DNA of 64,000 nucleotides from CALJXB01 sp965225935 (GCA_965225935.1 CBDDCC010000023.1:372001-436000); one strand, 5' to 3'; positions 16,801 to 26,229 are shown, counted from the stretch's first letter. A program made the numbers and translations. The notes: generated from the sequence alone by a model not told the origin.

Positions 16801-17817
16801 CTATCCGCCCGCCGCCTGCTCCAGCCCGACCAGCGGCGGCTCGGCCAGGGCGGCCGAGAGCTGATCCTCGGTGATGTTGGCCCCGGTCAGGATGAGCAGC
16901 ACCCGCTTGCCCGTGAGCGCGCCGCGTCCGGCCCAGGCGGCGGCGAGCCCGGCGGCGCCCGCGGGCTCGACCAGCAGGTGGGCGCACTCGGCGAGCGTGC
17001 GCACCCCGGCGAGCAACTGGTCGTCCGGGCAGGTCATGGCGTCGTCCACCGTCGCCAGCAGGCCGGCCAGGGCGCGCGCCGCCGGCACCCGGCAGATCAG
17101 GCCGTCGGCGGTGGTGGCGGCGGACATCTCGATGGCTTTGCCGGCGTGGAAGCTCTCGACCATGGCGGGGGCGCCCTTGGCCTGGACGGCAACCACCTTG
17201 ACCGCCGGCTGCAGGCCCTTGGCCGCGGTGGCGACCCCGGTGGCGAGGGTGCCGCTGCCCATGGGGACGAAGATGGCGTCGATTTCCGGCAGGGCCCGGG
17301 CGGCCTCCAGGCCCAAGGTCCCGGCGCCCTCCATCAGATCGAAGCTCTCCCCGTCGTCGACGAAGAGCGCGCCTTCCTCGGCCGCGTGGGCGATCGCCTC
17401 GGCCTTGGCGGCATCCAGATCGTGGCCGACCGCGCGGATGCGCCCGCCGAAGGCCTCGATCATGGCCCGCTTCACCGGGTTGGGCGCCCCCGGCAGGAAG
17501 ATATCGGCCTCCAGGCCCAGCAGGCGGGCGGCATAGGCGACGCCCTGGCCGTGGTTGCCGGTCGAGGAGGTGCAGACGCCGTTCAGGCCGCCCGCGTCCT
17601 GGGCGCGGGAGATGGCAGCAAGCGCCCCGCGCAGCTTGAAGGAGGCGATGGGCGTGACCGTCTCCACCTTGAGCCAGACGTCGGCGCTGAGCGCCCGGGA
17701 GAGGATCTCCGAGCGCACCAGGGGCGTTTCGGCCAAGTGCGGCCGGACCCGGCCCTCGGCCTCCTCGATGCCGGCGAGCGTGGGCAGCGCCGTTGGACTC
17801 ACCCGGGGGCCGCTCAT
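16801..17817 (-). CDS. PLP-dependent threonine/serine dehydratase-like enzyme
   Basis: Fold-type II PLP enzyme of 338 residues. The PLP lysine is in IASFKLRGA, the substrate loop reads SSTGNHGQGVA, and a glycine-rich phosphate-binding loop follows (PMGSGTLATG). There is no C-terminal ACT regulatory domain, so it resembles catabolic threonine dehydratases, serine racemases and hydroxyaspartate dehydratases. Its ATG overlaps the purD stop as ATGA, so it is co-translated with purD although unrelated in pathway. Substrate unresolved. Confidence 0.82.
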   Translation of the reverse strand: MSGPRVSPTALPTLAGIEEAEGRVRPHLAETPLVRSEILSRALSADVWLKVETVTPIASFKLRGALAAISRAQDAGGLNGVCTSSTGNHGQGVAYAARLLGLEADIFLPGAPNPVKRAMIEAFGGRIRAVGHDLDAAKAEAIAHAAEEGALFVDDGESFDLMEGAGTLGLEAARALPEIDAIFVPMGSGTLATGVATAAKGLQPAVKVVAVQAKGAPAMVESFHAGKAIEMSAATTADGLICRVPAARALAGLLATVDDAMTCPDDQLLAGVRTLAECAHLLVEPAGAAGLAAAWAGRGALTGKRVLLILTGANITEDQLSAALAEPPLVGLEQAAGG

Positions 17818-19088
17818 GCGCCGAGCGCCCGCCAGCCGATGTCGCGGCGGCAGAAGCCGCCCGGCCAGTCGATGCGGTCGACGGCGCGGTAGGCGCGGGC
17901 TCGGGCCTCGGCCACGTCGGCGCCCAGCGCCGTCACCCCCAGCACCCGCCCGCCGTTGGCGAGCAGGGCGCCGTCGTCGCCGCGCTTGGTGCCGGCGTGG
18001 AAGACCAGCACTTGCTCGTCCTCCTCGGCCCTGTCGATGCCGCGGATCGCCGTGCCCTTTTCGTAAGGGCCCGGATAGCCGCGGGAAGCCATCACCACCG
18101 TCAGGGCCGCCTCATGGTGCCAGCGCAGGTCGAAGCTCTCGAGCACGCCGTCGGCGGTGGCGACCAGGGCCGGCAGCAGGTCGGACTGGAGGCGCGCCAG
18201 CATCACCTGGCACTCGGGATCGCCGAAGCGCACGTTGTACTCCAGGAGCTGCGGTCCCGCCTCGGTGATCATCAGCCCGGCATAGAGCACGCCCTTGAAG
18301 GGCCGCCCCTCCTCGGCCATCGCGATCACGGTGGGCCGCAGGATCTCCTCCAGCACGCGGCGCTCCAGGGCCCCGGTCATGATCGGCGCCGGCGAGTAGG
18401 CGCCCATGCCGCCGGTGTTGGGGCCGCTGTCGCCCTCGCCCACCTGCTTGTGGTCCTGGGCGGAGATGAGGGGCAGCACGGTCTCGCCGTCGACCAGGGC
18501 AAAGGCGCTCGCCTCTTCGCCCACCAGGCAGTCCTCGATCACCAGCTCGGCCCCGGCATCGCCGAAGATCCCATCCACCAGGGCCGCGTCGACGGCGGCC
18601 TCGGCCTCGTCAAGGCTGGCGGCGACGGTCACCCCCTTGCCGGTGGCGAGGCCGTCTGCCTTGACCACGATGGGCGCGCCGCGCTCGCGCAGGTAGGCCT
18701 TGGCGGCCGCGGCGTCGGTGAAGCGCCGGTAGGCGGCGGTCGGGATGCCGTACTTGGCGCAGAGGTCCTTCATGAAGGCCTTGGAGCCTTCCAGCTCCGC
18801 CCCCCTGGCCGAAGGTCCGAAGACCTTGATGCCGACCTCGTCGAGCCGGTCGGCGAGGCCGAGGACGAGCGGCGCCTCGGGTCCGACCACGACGAAGTCG
18901 ATCGCCTCCTCCCGGGCGAAGGCGACCAGGGCCTCCACGTCCTCGGCGCCGATGGGCACGCAGGTGGCCTCGCGGGCGATGCCGGCGTTGCCCGGCGCGC
19001 AGTAGAGCCGGTCGCAGAGCGGCGAGGCGGCGATCGCCCAGCAGAGCGCGTGTTCGCGGCCGCCGCCGCCCACCACCAGAATGCGCAT
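17814..19088 (-). CDS. purD: phosphoribosylamine--glycine ligase
   Basis: ATP-grasp enzyme of de novo purine synthesis joining phosphoribosylamine and glycine; 424 residues. It opens MRILVVGGGGREHAL and contains PGNAGI, the ATP-grasp loop VVKADGLATGKGV and QDHKQVGEGDSGPNTGGMGAYSP, then EYNVRFGDPECQ. The ATG at 19088 follows GAGGAAGG, a strong ribosome site; a TTG one codon upstream is not needed. Divergent from xseA across a 104-bp gap that must hold both promoters. Confidence 0.97.
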   Translation of the reverse strand: MRILVVGGGGREHALCWAIAASPLCDRLYCAPGNAGIAREATCVPIGAEDVEALVAFAREEAIDFVVVGPEAPLVLGLADRLDEVGIKVFGPSARGAELEGSKAFMKDLCAKYGIPTAAYRRFTDAAAAKAYLRERGAPIVVKADGLATGKGVTVAASLDEAEAAVDAALVDGIFGDAGAELVIEDCLVGEEASAFALVDGETVLPLISAQDHKQVGEGDSGPNTGGMGAYSPAPIMTGALERRVLEEILRPTVIAMAEEGRPFKGVLYAGLMITEAGPQLLEYNVRFGDPECQVMLARLQSDLLPALVATADGVLESFDLRWHHEAALTVVMASRGYPGPYEKGTAIRGIDRAEEDEQVLVFHAGTKRGDDGALLANGGRVLGVTALGADVAEARARAYRAVDRIDWPGGFCRRDIGWRALGA

Positions 19089-19192
19089 CAACCCTTCCTC
19101 TTAACCCGCCCGCAACCCGGCCTGTGCCTGGATTGCGGGACCGCCCCACTGGCTCCCTCAGGGCCGGTCTTGTAGCATAGGCGCGCGAATCC

Positions 19193-20740
19193 ATGAGCGA
19201 CTTTTCAGCCCAGCCCCCGCGCGCAGACCCGCTGTTCGGCAATCTGCCCGAGTTCACCGTTACCGAGCTGTCCCGCGCGGTCAAGCGCACCATCGAGGGC
19301 AGCTTCGAGCGGGTGCGCGTGCGCGGCGAGATCTCCGGCTTCAAGCGCGCCGCCTCGGGCCACCTCTACATGGCGCTCAAGGACGCCGACGCGGTGCTCG
19401 ACGCGGTCTGCTGGCGCGGCCAGGCCGGGCGCCTGGCGCTCGCGCCCGAGGACGGCCTGGAGGTGATCGCCACCGGCCGCCTCACCACCTATCCCGGGCG
19501 CTCCAAGTACCAGATCGTCGTCGAGCAGCTGGAGCTCGCGGGCGAGGGCGCGTTGCTGAAGCTGCTGGAGGAGCGCCGCCGCAAGCTGGCCGCCGAGGGC
19601 CTGTTCGACGAGGAGCGCAAGCAGCCCCTGCCCTACCTGCCGGAGGTGATCGGCGTGGTCACCTCGCCGACCGGCGCGGTGATCCGCGACATCCTGCACC
19701 GGCTTGCCGACCGCTTCCCCCGGCCGGTGCTGGTCTGGCCGGTGCTGGTCCAGGGCGAGGGCGCGGCCGAGCAGATCGCAGCCGCCATCGCCGGCTTCAA
19801 CGCGCTGCCCGAGGGCGGCCCCGTGCCGCGGCCCGACCTGCTGATCGTGGCCCGCGGCGGCGGCAGCCTGGAGGACCTCTGGGCCTTCAACGAGGAAGTG
19901 GTGGTGCGCGCCGCCGCGGCTTCGGAGATCCCGCTGATCTCCGCCGTCGGCCACGAGACCGACACCACGCTCATCGACTTCGCCGCCGACCACCGGGCGC
20001 CGACCCCCACGGCCGCAGCCGAGCGCGCCGTGCCGGTGCGGAGCGACCTGTTGGCCGCCAACCAGGACTACGGCCGTCGCCTGGCCGCCGCCGCCGGGCG
20101 GCTTCTGGCCGAGCGCCAGGGCGAGGTGCGCGGCCTCGCCCGCGGGCTGCCCGAGCCGCGCCGGCTGATCGAAGAGAAGGCCCAGCGCCTCGACGACCGG
20201 GCCGAGCGCCTGCGCGGCGCCCTGCGCGGCTTCGTCGAGACCCGCCGGGGCGACCTGCTCCAGGCCGGCGCCGCGCTGCCCCACCCGCGCCAGCAGCTTG
20301 CCCTCGGCCGCGAGCGCCTGGGCGGCCAGGGCGGCCGCCTAGCGGCGCTCGGCCGGCGCATCCGGGAACGGCCGCAGGAGGATCTGGCCCGCCTCGACGC
20401 GGCGCGGCGCCTGAGGCGCGCCGGCCGCCAGCGCTGTCTCGACGCCCGCGGCCAGCTCGACGCCCTGACCCGGGTGCTGGAGAGCGTCTCCTACCGCAAG
20501 GTGCTGGAGCGGGGCTACGCCGTGGTGCGCGGGCCTGCGGGCCTGGTCACCCGCGCCGCGGCGGCGGCGCCGGGCGAAAAGCTCGACATCGAGTTCGCCG
20601 ACGGCCATCTGGCCGCCGAGGCGCTCGGTCCGGCGGGGCCGTCCGGAGGCGCCAAGAAAGCACCGGCGGCCAAATCGGCCGCAAAGGCCAAGCCGGCCCG
20701 CAAGGCCAAGAAAGACGAGTCCCAGGGAACACTGCTATGA
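19193..20740 (+). CDS. xseA: exodeoxyribonuclease VII large subunit
   Basis: Catalytic large subunit of exonuclease VII, which degrades single-stranded DNA; 515 residues. Features are an N-terminal OB fold (FTVTELSRAVKRTIEG; RVRGEISGFK), the core with YPGRSKYQIVVE, VITSPTGA-type segment VVTSPTGAVIRDILHR, ARGGGSLEDLWAFNEE and SAVGHETDTTLIDFAAD, and a long helical arm. The C-terminus is a Lys/Ala-rich tail. xseB is not in the window. Its stop overlaps the next gene as ATGA. Confidence 0.96.
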   Translation: MSDFSAQPPRADPLFGNLPEFTVTELSRAVKRTIEGSFERVRVRGEISGFKRAASGHLYMALKDADAVLDAVCWRGQAGRLALAPEDGLEVIATGRLTTYPGRSKYQIVVEQLELAGEGALLKLLEERRRKLAAEGLFDEERKQPLPYLPEVIGVVTSPTGAVIRDILHRLADRFPRPVLVWPVLVQGEGAAEQIAAAIAGFNALPEGGPVPRPDLLIVARGGGSLEDLWAFNEEVVVRAAAASEIPLISAVGHETDTTLIDFAADHRAPTPTAAAERAVPVRSDLLAANQDYGRRLAAAAGRLLAERQGEVRGLARGLPEPRRLIEEKAQRLDDRAERLRGALRGFVETRRGDLLQAGAALPHPRQQLALGRERLGGQGGRLAALGRRIRERPQEDLARLDAARRLRRAGRQRCLDARGQLDALTRVLESVSYRKVLERGYAVVRGPAGLVTRAAAAAPGEKLDIEFADGHLAAEALGPAGPSGGAKKAPAAKSAAKAKPARKAKKDESQGTLL

Positions 20741-21561
20741 CGCGCTGGCTTCTTCTCTTCGCCTGGCTGCTGGCCGCCATCCCGGCCGGCGCTCGCGCCC
20801 AGGACATGAGCCTGGACGGCGAGCTCAGCCAGGGCGGCCTGGTCTGGGGCACCACCCTGCCGGGCACCAAGGCCGTGCTCGACGGCCGCGACGTGCGGGT
20901 CAGCGACCAGGGCCGCTTCCTGCTGGGCTTCGGCCGCGACGCGCCGCCGCTCGCCACCCTGACGCTCGCCTTCCCCGACGGCCGAGCGGCCAGCTACACC
21001 CTGGAGATCGAACAGCGCGAATACGACGTCCAGCGCATCGACGGCCTGCCCAAGGAGAAGGTCACGCCGCCGCCGGAGGTGCTGGAGCGCATCCAGAAGG
21101 AGATCGCCATGGTCGCCGAGGTGCGCGCGGTGGACCGGCCGGAAACCTGGTTCGAACAGGGCTTCACCTGGCCCGTCGCCGGCCGCATCTCCGGCATCTA
21201 CGGCAGCCAGCGGATCCTGAACGGCGAGCCCCGGCGGCCCCACATGGGGATCGACATCGCCGCGCCCACCGGCACCCCGGTCGTGGCGCCTGCCGACGGC
21301 CTGGTGGTCCTGGTCCACCCCGACATGTACTTCTCCGGCGGCACCATCCTCATCGACCACGGCCACGGCCTGACCTCGGCCTATCTGCACATGGACACGA
21401 TCTCGGTCGAGAAGAACCAGATGGTGAAGCAGGGCGAGCCCATCGGCACCGTGGGCGCCACCGGCCGGGTGACTGGGCCCCATCTCGACTGGCGCTTCAA
21501 CTGGTTCGACCAGCGCCTCGATCCGGTGCTGGTCGCCGGCCCCATGCCGGAGAACCAGTAG
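20737..21561 (+). CDS. M23 family (LytM) peptidase, exported
   Basis: A 274-residue murein hydrolase-type protein. The signal peptide (LLLFAWLLAAIPAGARA) is followed by a beta-rich region and a C-terminal LytM domain. The zinc ligands appear as HMGIDIAAP (HxxxD) and YLHMD (HxH-like motif with GHGLTSAYLHMD), so it should cleave peptidoglycan cross-links; alternatively it may activate amidases. ATGA overlap with xseA suggests coupling. Confidence 0.9.
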   Translation: MTRWLLLFAWLLAAIPAGARAQDMSLDGELSQGGLVWGTTLPGTKAVLDGRDVRVSDQGRFLLGFGRDAPPLATLTLAFPDGRAASYTLEIEQREYDVQRIDGLPKEKVTPPPEVLERIQKEIAMVAEVRAVDRPETWFEQGFTWPVAGRISGIYGSQRILNGEPRRPHMGIDIAAPTGTPVVAPADGLVVLVHPDMYFSGGTILIDHGHGLTSAYLHMDTISVEKNQMVKQGEPIGTVGATGRVTGPHLDWRFNWFDQRLDPVLVAGPMPENQ

Positions 21562-21577
21562 CCCCCAGTCCTGCTCG

Positions 21578-22633
21578 CTATTGCGCCGCTTCCAGGGCCG
21601 GCTCGGCGCCACGGGCTTCGGGCCAGGGTACGACGTAGGAAAAGAACTGCTCGGCGCAGGCACGCCAGGAGAAGCCGAGCGCATAGTCGCGGCAGCGCGC
21701 CCCCGGAACCTTGAGGGCCTCCCGGACTGCCCGGCCCAGGTTCTCGTCCAGCGCACCGACCGGCCCGCCGACAGCAGCTTCCGCGCCAGCCACCACGTCA
21801 CGGGGTCCGGGCACCGGGTAGGCAGCGACCGGAAGCCCGCTGGCCAGCGCCTCCAGCACCACCAGCCCGAAGGTGTCTGTGCGGCTCGGGAAGACGAAAA
21901 CGTCCGCCGCGGCGTAGTGCCGTGCCAGCTCCTCGCCGTACTTGGGGCCGGTGAAGAGCACCTCGGGGTGCTTGGCGCGTAGCTGCGCCAGCATGGGGCC
22001 ATCGCCAACCACCACCTGGCTGCCGTCCAGCTTCAGGTCGAGGAAGGCGGCGATGTTCTTTTCCACCGCGACCCGGCCGACGTAGATGTGGATCGGCCCC
22101 GGCAGGTCGAAGAGGCGCTCCTCGCGCGGGCGGAAGAGCTCGGTGTCCACGCCCCGCGACCACAGCTTCAAGTTCGTGAAGCCGCGTCGCACAAGCTCGC
22201 TCATCAGGCTGTCGGTCGCCACCATCACGCCGGCGGACGGCCGGTGGAAGCGCCGCATCCAGGCATAGCCGACGGCCGGCGAGAGCCGTGTGCGCGCCTG
22301 GATGTACTCGGGAAAGCGGGTGTGGAAGGAGGTGGTGAAGGGGCGGCCGTGGCGCAGGCACCAGCGCCGCGCCGCCATGCCTAGCGGCCCTTCGGTCACG
22401 ATGTGGAGCGCCCCGGGCCGCGCCGCCGCGATCATGCCGTCGAGCCTCCGCCCCGGCAGCAGGGCCAGGCGGATCTCCGGATAGGTGGGGCAGGGCAGGG
22501 TCGCGAAACGGTCCGGCGAGATCACCTCGACCTGGTGGCCCAGGCCCTCCAGCTCCTCGGCCATGCGGGCCATGGTGCGCACCACCCCGTTGACCTGGGG
22601 GAACCAGGCGTCGGTGACGAAGAGGAGTCTCAC
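21578..22633 (-). CDS. GT4-type glycosyltransferase (lipid/glycolipid mannosyltransferase-like)
   Basis: A 351-residue GT-B glycosyltransferase of family 4. It begins VRLLFVTDAWFPQVNGVVRT, has the nucleotide-sugar region PIHIYVGRVAVEKNI and the acceptor/donor motif PSRTDTFGLVVLEALASG (E-x7-E type). Its GTG start overlaps the stop of the LpxH-like gene as GTGA. Similar pairs in alphaproteobacteria sit in membrane glycolipid loci, with relatives such as SQD2 and MgtA. The exact sugar and lipid acceptor are not determined. The longer upstream frame is a shadow of the phosphatase gene. Confidence 0.85.
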   Translation of the reverse strand: MRLLFVTDAWFPQVNGVVRTMARMAEELEGLGHQVEVISPDRFATLPCPTYPEIRLALLPGRRLDGMIAAARPGALHIVTEGPLGMAARRWCLRHGRPFTTSFHTRFPEYIQARTRLSPAVGYAWMRRFHRPSAGVMVATDSLMSELVRRGFTNLKLWSRGVDTELFRPREERLFDLPGPIHIYVGRVAVEKNIAAFLDLKLDGSQVVVGDGPMLAQLRAKHPEVLFTGPKYGEELARHYAAADVFVFPSRTDTFGLVVLEALASGLPVAAYPVPGPRDVVAGAEAAVGGPVGALDENLGRAVREALKVPGARCRDYALGFSWRACAEQFFSYVVPWPEARGAEPALEAAQ

Positions 22634-23421
22634 GCCGCAGACTTCAGCATGGAGAAGTCGCGGAGCTCCGCCCAGTGCACGAGCTCCAGGCGGCCGTCGA
22701 AGTGCTCGACCAGCGCCGTGCAGCTTTCCACCCAGTCGCCGTCGTTGCAGTAGGTGACGCCGTCGATGGTCTTGATCTCGGCCTTGTGGATGTGGCCGCA
22801 GACGACCCCGTCCAGCTTGCGCCGGCGCGCCTCTTCCGCCACCGCGCGCTCGAAGTCGTCCATGTACTTGACCGCGTTCTTCACCTTGTTCTTGAGATAG
22901 GCCGAGAGCGACCAGTAGCCGAAGCCGAGGCGCCGCCGGCAGAGGTTGAACCAGGTGTTGAGCTGGAGGCAGGCGACATAGGCCCAGTCGCCGAGCAGCG
23001 CCAGCCAGCGCGCGTGCATGACCACGCCGTCGAAGGCGTCGCCGTGGATCACCAGCATGCGCCGGCCGTCGGCGGTCTCGTGGACGGCGTCCTTGACAAC
23101 CTCCACGCCGCCGAAATGATGGCCCGTGTAGTCGCGCAGCACCTCGTCGTGGTTGCCCGGCACGTAGATCACCCGGCTGCCCTTGCGGGCCTTGCGCAGC
23201 AACTTCTGGACCACGTCGTTGTGGCTCTGAGGCCAATACCAGGAGCGCTTCAGCCGCCAGCCGTCCACCATGTCGCCGACCAGGTAGATGTAGTCGCTCT
23301 CGGTGTGCCTCAGGAAATCGATCAGAAATTCCGCCTTGCAACCGCGCGTTCCCAAATGAACGTCTGAAATGAAAATCGCACGATACTTCATGGGCTCGGC
23401 GGTCTCGACAAATCCTCGCAT
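22630..23421 (-). CDS. LpxH-like metallophosphoesterase (UDP-2,3-diacylglucosamine diphosphatase family)
   Basis: Calcineurin-like phosphoesterase. Motifs are ISDVHLGTRGC (DxH), LVGDMVDGW (GDxxD), VPGNHDE (GNHD), VIHGDAFD and GHIHKAE (GHxH), a complete di-metal site. The RGCKAEFLIDFLRH and YMDDFERAVAEEARRR segments fit the alphaproteobacterial LpxH-related group. Several in-frame starts exist (TTG 23457, ATG 23421, ATG 23391); 23421 is a compromise without a strong ribosome site. It may act on a lipid A precursor or on a lipid made with the coupled glycosyltransferase. Confidence 0.85.
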   Translation of the reverse strand: MRGFVETAEPMKYRAIFISDVHLGTRGCKAEFLIDFLRHTESDYIYLVGDMVDGWRLKRSWYWPQSHNDVVQKLLRKARKGSRVIYVPGNHDEVLRDYTGHHFGGVEVVKDAVHETADGRRMLVIHGDAFDGVVMHARWLALLGDWAYVACLQLNTWFNLCRRRLGFGYWSLSAYLKNKVKNAVKYMDDFERAVAEEARRRKLDGVVCGHIHKAEIKTIDGVTYCNDGDWVESCTALVEHFDGRLELVHWAELRDFSMLKSAA

Positions 23422-23599
23422 TGCGTTTACTCGTGCCGTCGGTCTCGAAACGAGCAAGCAGGTTTCGCGCGCTCTAGTAACAGCGTTGTGTGTAAGAATT
23501 AAGACAGTCGAATCAATGTTTCATTCATGTTTTTCCTCGATGCATCCAGTGCAAAGCTATAGAAGCTAGAAATCCGCAAGTATTGGACCGGAGGCGATA

Positions 23600-24577
23600 T
23601 TGACCCTGCAAGCAACGCCCGCGACGCCCCCCGAGACCTCCCCGCTGGAGGGCCGGCGTTTGCTTGTGATCTACAATCCCATCGCCGGCCGCCGCCGCCG
23701 CAGGCGCTTCAAGGCCGTGCTCGAGCGCCTGGAGGCGCGGGGCTGCGCCGTCAGCCTGCGCGAGACCGGAGCGCCCGGCGACGCCACCCGCCTGGCCCGG
23801 GCGGCCCGGCCCGGCGACGCCGACCTGGTGCTGGCGGCGGGCGGCGACGGCACCATCAACGAGGCGGCCAACGGCCTGCTCGAGGGCGGCGGCGCGGCGC
23901 CCCTGCCGCTCGCCATCGTGCCGCTCGGCACCTCCAACGTGCTGGCGGCCGAGATCGGTCTGAAGACCGCGCCCGACCCTGTCGCCCGCGCGGCGCTGGA
24001 GGGCGTGCCGCGCCGCGTGAGCCTGGGCCGCATCGCCTGGCCCCCGGACCGGCAGCGCCACTTCGTCCTCATGGCCGGGGTCGGCCTCGACGCCCGCGCG
24101 GTGGCCGACGTCGATCCGGCCAAGAAGCGCCGCTACGCCCAGGGCGCCTACGTCTGGGCGGGGCTGCGCCAGATGCTGCGCCGGGACCGGCTGCGCTACC
24201 GGGTCGAGATCGACGGCGCGGTCCGCGAGGTCGCCTCGGTCATCGTCGCCAAGGCCGCCTGCTATGGCGGCTCCTTCGTGCTGGCGCCGCGGGCCCGGCT
24301 CGACGCGCCCAGCTTCGAGGTCTGCCTGTTCGAGAAAGACGGCGTCTGGCCGGCGACGCTCTACGGCCTCGCCCTGCTGCTGGGGCGCCTGGAGCGCACG
24401 CCGGGCTTCGAGAGCGTTCCGGCGAAGCGCGTGCGGGTCACCATCGCCGGCGCGGTCCCGACCGGCCCCGAGCCCGTGCAGTGCGACGGCGACGACGTGG
24501 CGCGCCTGCCGGTCGAGATCGACCTCCGCCCCGACGCCCTCGACCTCCTGGTCCCCACCGACGGCCCCTACGGCTGA
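23600..24577 (+). CDS. diacylglycerol kinase-family lipid kinase (YegS/DgkB-like)
   Basis: A 325-residue lipid kinase. The nucleotide-binding motif GGDGTINEAANGL and PLGTSNVLAAE are diagnostic of the DAGK catalytic domain; the C-terminal beta-sandwich ends with QCDGD. A basic run follows YNPIAG (GRRRRRRF). The start is TTG with a strong GGAGG 7 nt upstream. Divergent from the LpxH-like/glycosyltransferase pair, so the three may share a role in membrane lipid metabolism. Substrate (diacylglycerol, phosphatidylglycerol or ceramide) is open. Confidence 0.87.
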   Translation: MTLQATPATPPETSPLEGRRLLVIYNPIAGRRRRRRFKAVLERLEARGCAVSLRETGAPGDATRLARAARPGDADLVLAAGGDGTINEAANGLLEGGGAAPLPLAIVPLGTSNVLAAEIGLKTAPDPVARAALEGVPRRVSLGRIAWPPDRQRHFVLMAGVGLDARAVADVDPAKKRRYAQGAYVWAGLRQMLRRDRLRYRVEIDGAVREVASVIVAKAACYGGSFVLAPRARLDAPSFEVCLFEKDGVWPATLYGLALLLGRLERTPGFESVPAKRVRVTIAGAVPTGPEPVQCDGDDVARLPVEIDLRPDALDLLVPTDGPYG

Positions 24578-24604
24578 GGCGCCACGGGCCGATCAACCGG
24601 ATCT

Positions 24605-24692
24605 CACCACAGAGACACGAGAGGCACAGAGATCAAACAGAGACTGAGAAGAGAAAAACTCTTTATCTCTGTGTCTCTGCGTCTCCGTGGTT
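24605..24692. repeat. imperfect inverted repeat between convergent genes
   Basis: A left arm with ACCACAGAGACACGAGAGG (about 24606-24633) and a right arm with CTCTGTGTCTCTGCGTCTCC (about 24665-24691) are nearly complementary and can fold into one long hairpin; the spacer is A-rich. This purine/pyrimidine pattern occurs as an intergenic repeat in many environmental proteobacteria. It lies between the convergent kinase and tldE genes and could act as a bidirectional terminator. Confidence 0.6.
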
Positions 24693-24705
24693 CAACCTGG
24701 ACCGT

Positions 24706-26094
24706 TCAGGCGCCGGCCACGGTCATGCCGTCGACCCGAAGAGTTGGGGCGTTCACGCCGTAGCGGAACTCCAGGTCGTCGGCCGGGGTCAGGGTCAGGT
24801 ACATGTCTTTCAGGTTTCCGGCCACGGTGATCTCGCTCACCGGATAGGCGAGCGCGCCCTTCTCGATCCAGAAGCCGGCCGCGCCGCGGCTGTAGTCGCC
24901 GGTGACGCCGTTCACCCCCATGCCCATCATCTCGGTGACGTAGAAGCCCTCGTCGATCTCGCCGATCAGCGCCTCTGGGCTCTTGTCGCCCGGCTCCAGG
25001 TAGAGGTTGGTGGCCGAAGGGCCCGGCGGCGAGGAGGTGCCGCGGCTGGCGTTGCCGGTCGAGGCAAGGCCCAGTTGGCGCGCCGAGCGCAGGTCGAGGA
25101 TCCAGGTGGTGAGGGTGCCGTCCTCGACCAGGTTGCGGCGCCGGGTCGGCAGGCCCTCGGCGTCGAAGGGCTTGGAGCGCAGGCCCCGCGAACGGTGCGG
25201 GTCGTCGACCACGTTGAGGCCGCGGGCGAAGACCTGGGCCTCCATCTTGTCCTTCAGGAAAGAGGTGCCGCGGGCGACGGAGGGGCCGTTGATGGCGCTG
25301 GCCAGGTGGTTCAGGAGGCCGCTTGAGATGCGCGGGTCGTAGACCACCGGCACCTTGGCGGTCTTGGCCTTGCGTGGGCCGAGGCGCTTGACCGCCCGCT
25401 CGCCGGCGCGGCGGCCGATCACGGCCGGGTCCTCCAGGTCGGCGCCGTGGACCGTGCTGACGAAGTCGTAGTCCCGCTCCATGCCGAGGCCCTCGCCCGC
25501 CAGGACCGAGACCCCGAGGGAGTGGCGCGAGACCGCGTAGCCGCCGGTGAAGCCGTTGGAGGCGGCGAGCACGACGCGGCTGCGCGACCAGGCGGCCTCG
25601 GCGCCCTCGGAATTGGTGACGCCCTCGACGGCCCGCGCCGCCGCCTCGCAGGCCCGCACCCGCTCGACCAGGGTCTCGGGCGAAGGTTCCGCTGGATCGA
25701 GCATGTCGATCTCGGGAGGCTCCTTGGCGAGCTGATCGGGCTCCGCCAGGCCGCAGTACTTGTCCTCGGGCACGCTGCGCGCCATGGCGAGCACCCGCTC
25801 CACCAGGCCGTCGAGGGCCTCCTGCGAGGTGTCGGTCGAGGAGACGATGGCCTGGCGCCGGCCGACCAGGACCCGCAAGCCCAGGTCCCGGCTCTCCTCG
25901 CGCTCCAGGCGCTCCAGCTCGCCGAGGCGCTGGGCGTTGGAGAGCGCCACGGAGTCGACCAGGATGGCATCGGCCGCGTCGGCGCCTTGGGCGCGGGCCT
26001 TCTCGATCAGGTCGCTCAGCAGCTCCTGCGCCCGGGCGGTCCCGGCGTCGTCCAGGGCCTGCGACGGCTCGGGCGTGTCCTTCGAGGCGGGCAT
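24706..26094 (-). CDS. tldE: TldE/PmbA-family metalloprotease subunit
   Basis: The non-metal-binding partner of the TldD/TldE heterodimeric protease, which degrades unfolded peptides and matures microcin- or RiPP-type peptides; 462 residues. The family pattern runs from EESRDLGLRVLVGRRQAIVSS-type N-terminal strands through DPRISSGLLNHLASAINGPSVARGTSFL to MGMGVNGVTGDYSRGAAGFWIE and TVAGNLKDM. No HExxxH motif is present, as expected for TldE. The ATG at 26094 follows AAGGAGT. Its partner tldD is about 20 kb away at 45621. Confidence 0.93.
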   Translation of the reverse strand: MPASKDTPEPSQALDDAGTARAQELLSDLIEKARAQGADAADAILVDSVALSNAQRLGELERLEREESRDLGLRVLVGRRQAIVSSTDTSQEALDGLVERVLAMARSVPEDKYCGLAEPDQLAKEPPEIDMLDPAEPSPETLVERVRACEAAARAVEGVTNSEGAEAAWSRSRVVLAASNGFTGGYAVSRHSLGVSVLAGEGLGMERDYDFVSTVHGADLEDPAVIGRRAGERAVKRLGPRKAKTAKVPVVYDPRISSGLLNHLASAINGPSVARGTSFLKDKMEAQVFARGLNVVDDPHRSRGLRSKPFDAEGLPTRRRNLVEDGTLTTWILDLRSARQLGLASTGNASRGTSSPPGPSATNLYLEPGDKSPEALIGEIDEGFYVTEMMGMGVNGVTGDYSRGAAGFWIEKGALAYPVSEITVAGNLKDMYLTLTPADDLEFRYGVNAPTLRVDGMTVAGA

Positions 26095-26229
26095 GAAGAC
26101 TCCTTGATTGGGCGGTGGTGGTTCCGGCGATGGCCGGCGCAACGCCCGTCTATATAATCTCTGGCGCGCGGCGCAGAAAGGCACTCGATTGGCAGGTCGC
26201 GGCCTCCGGAGCCACGAAGGGGGTAGATC

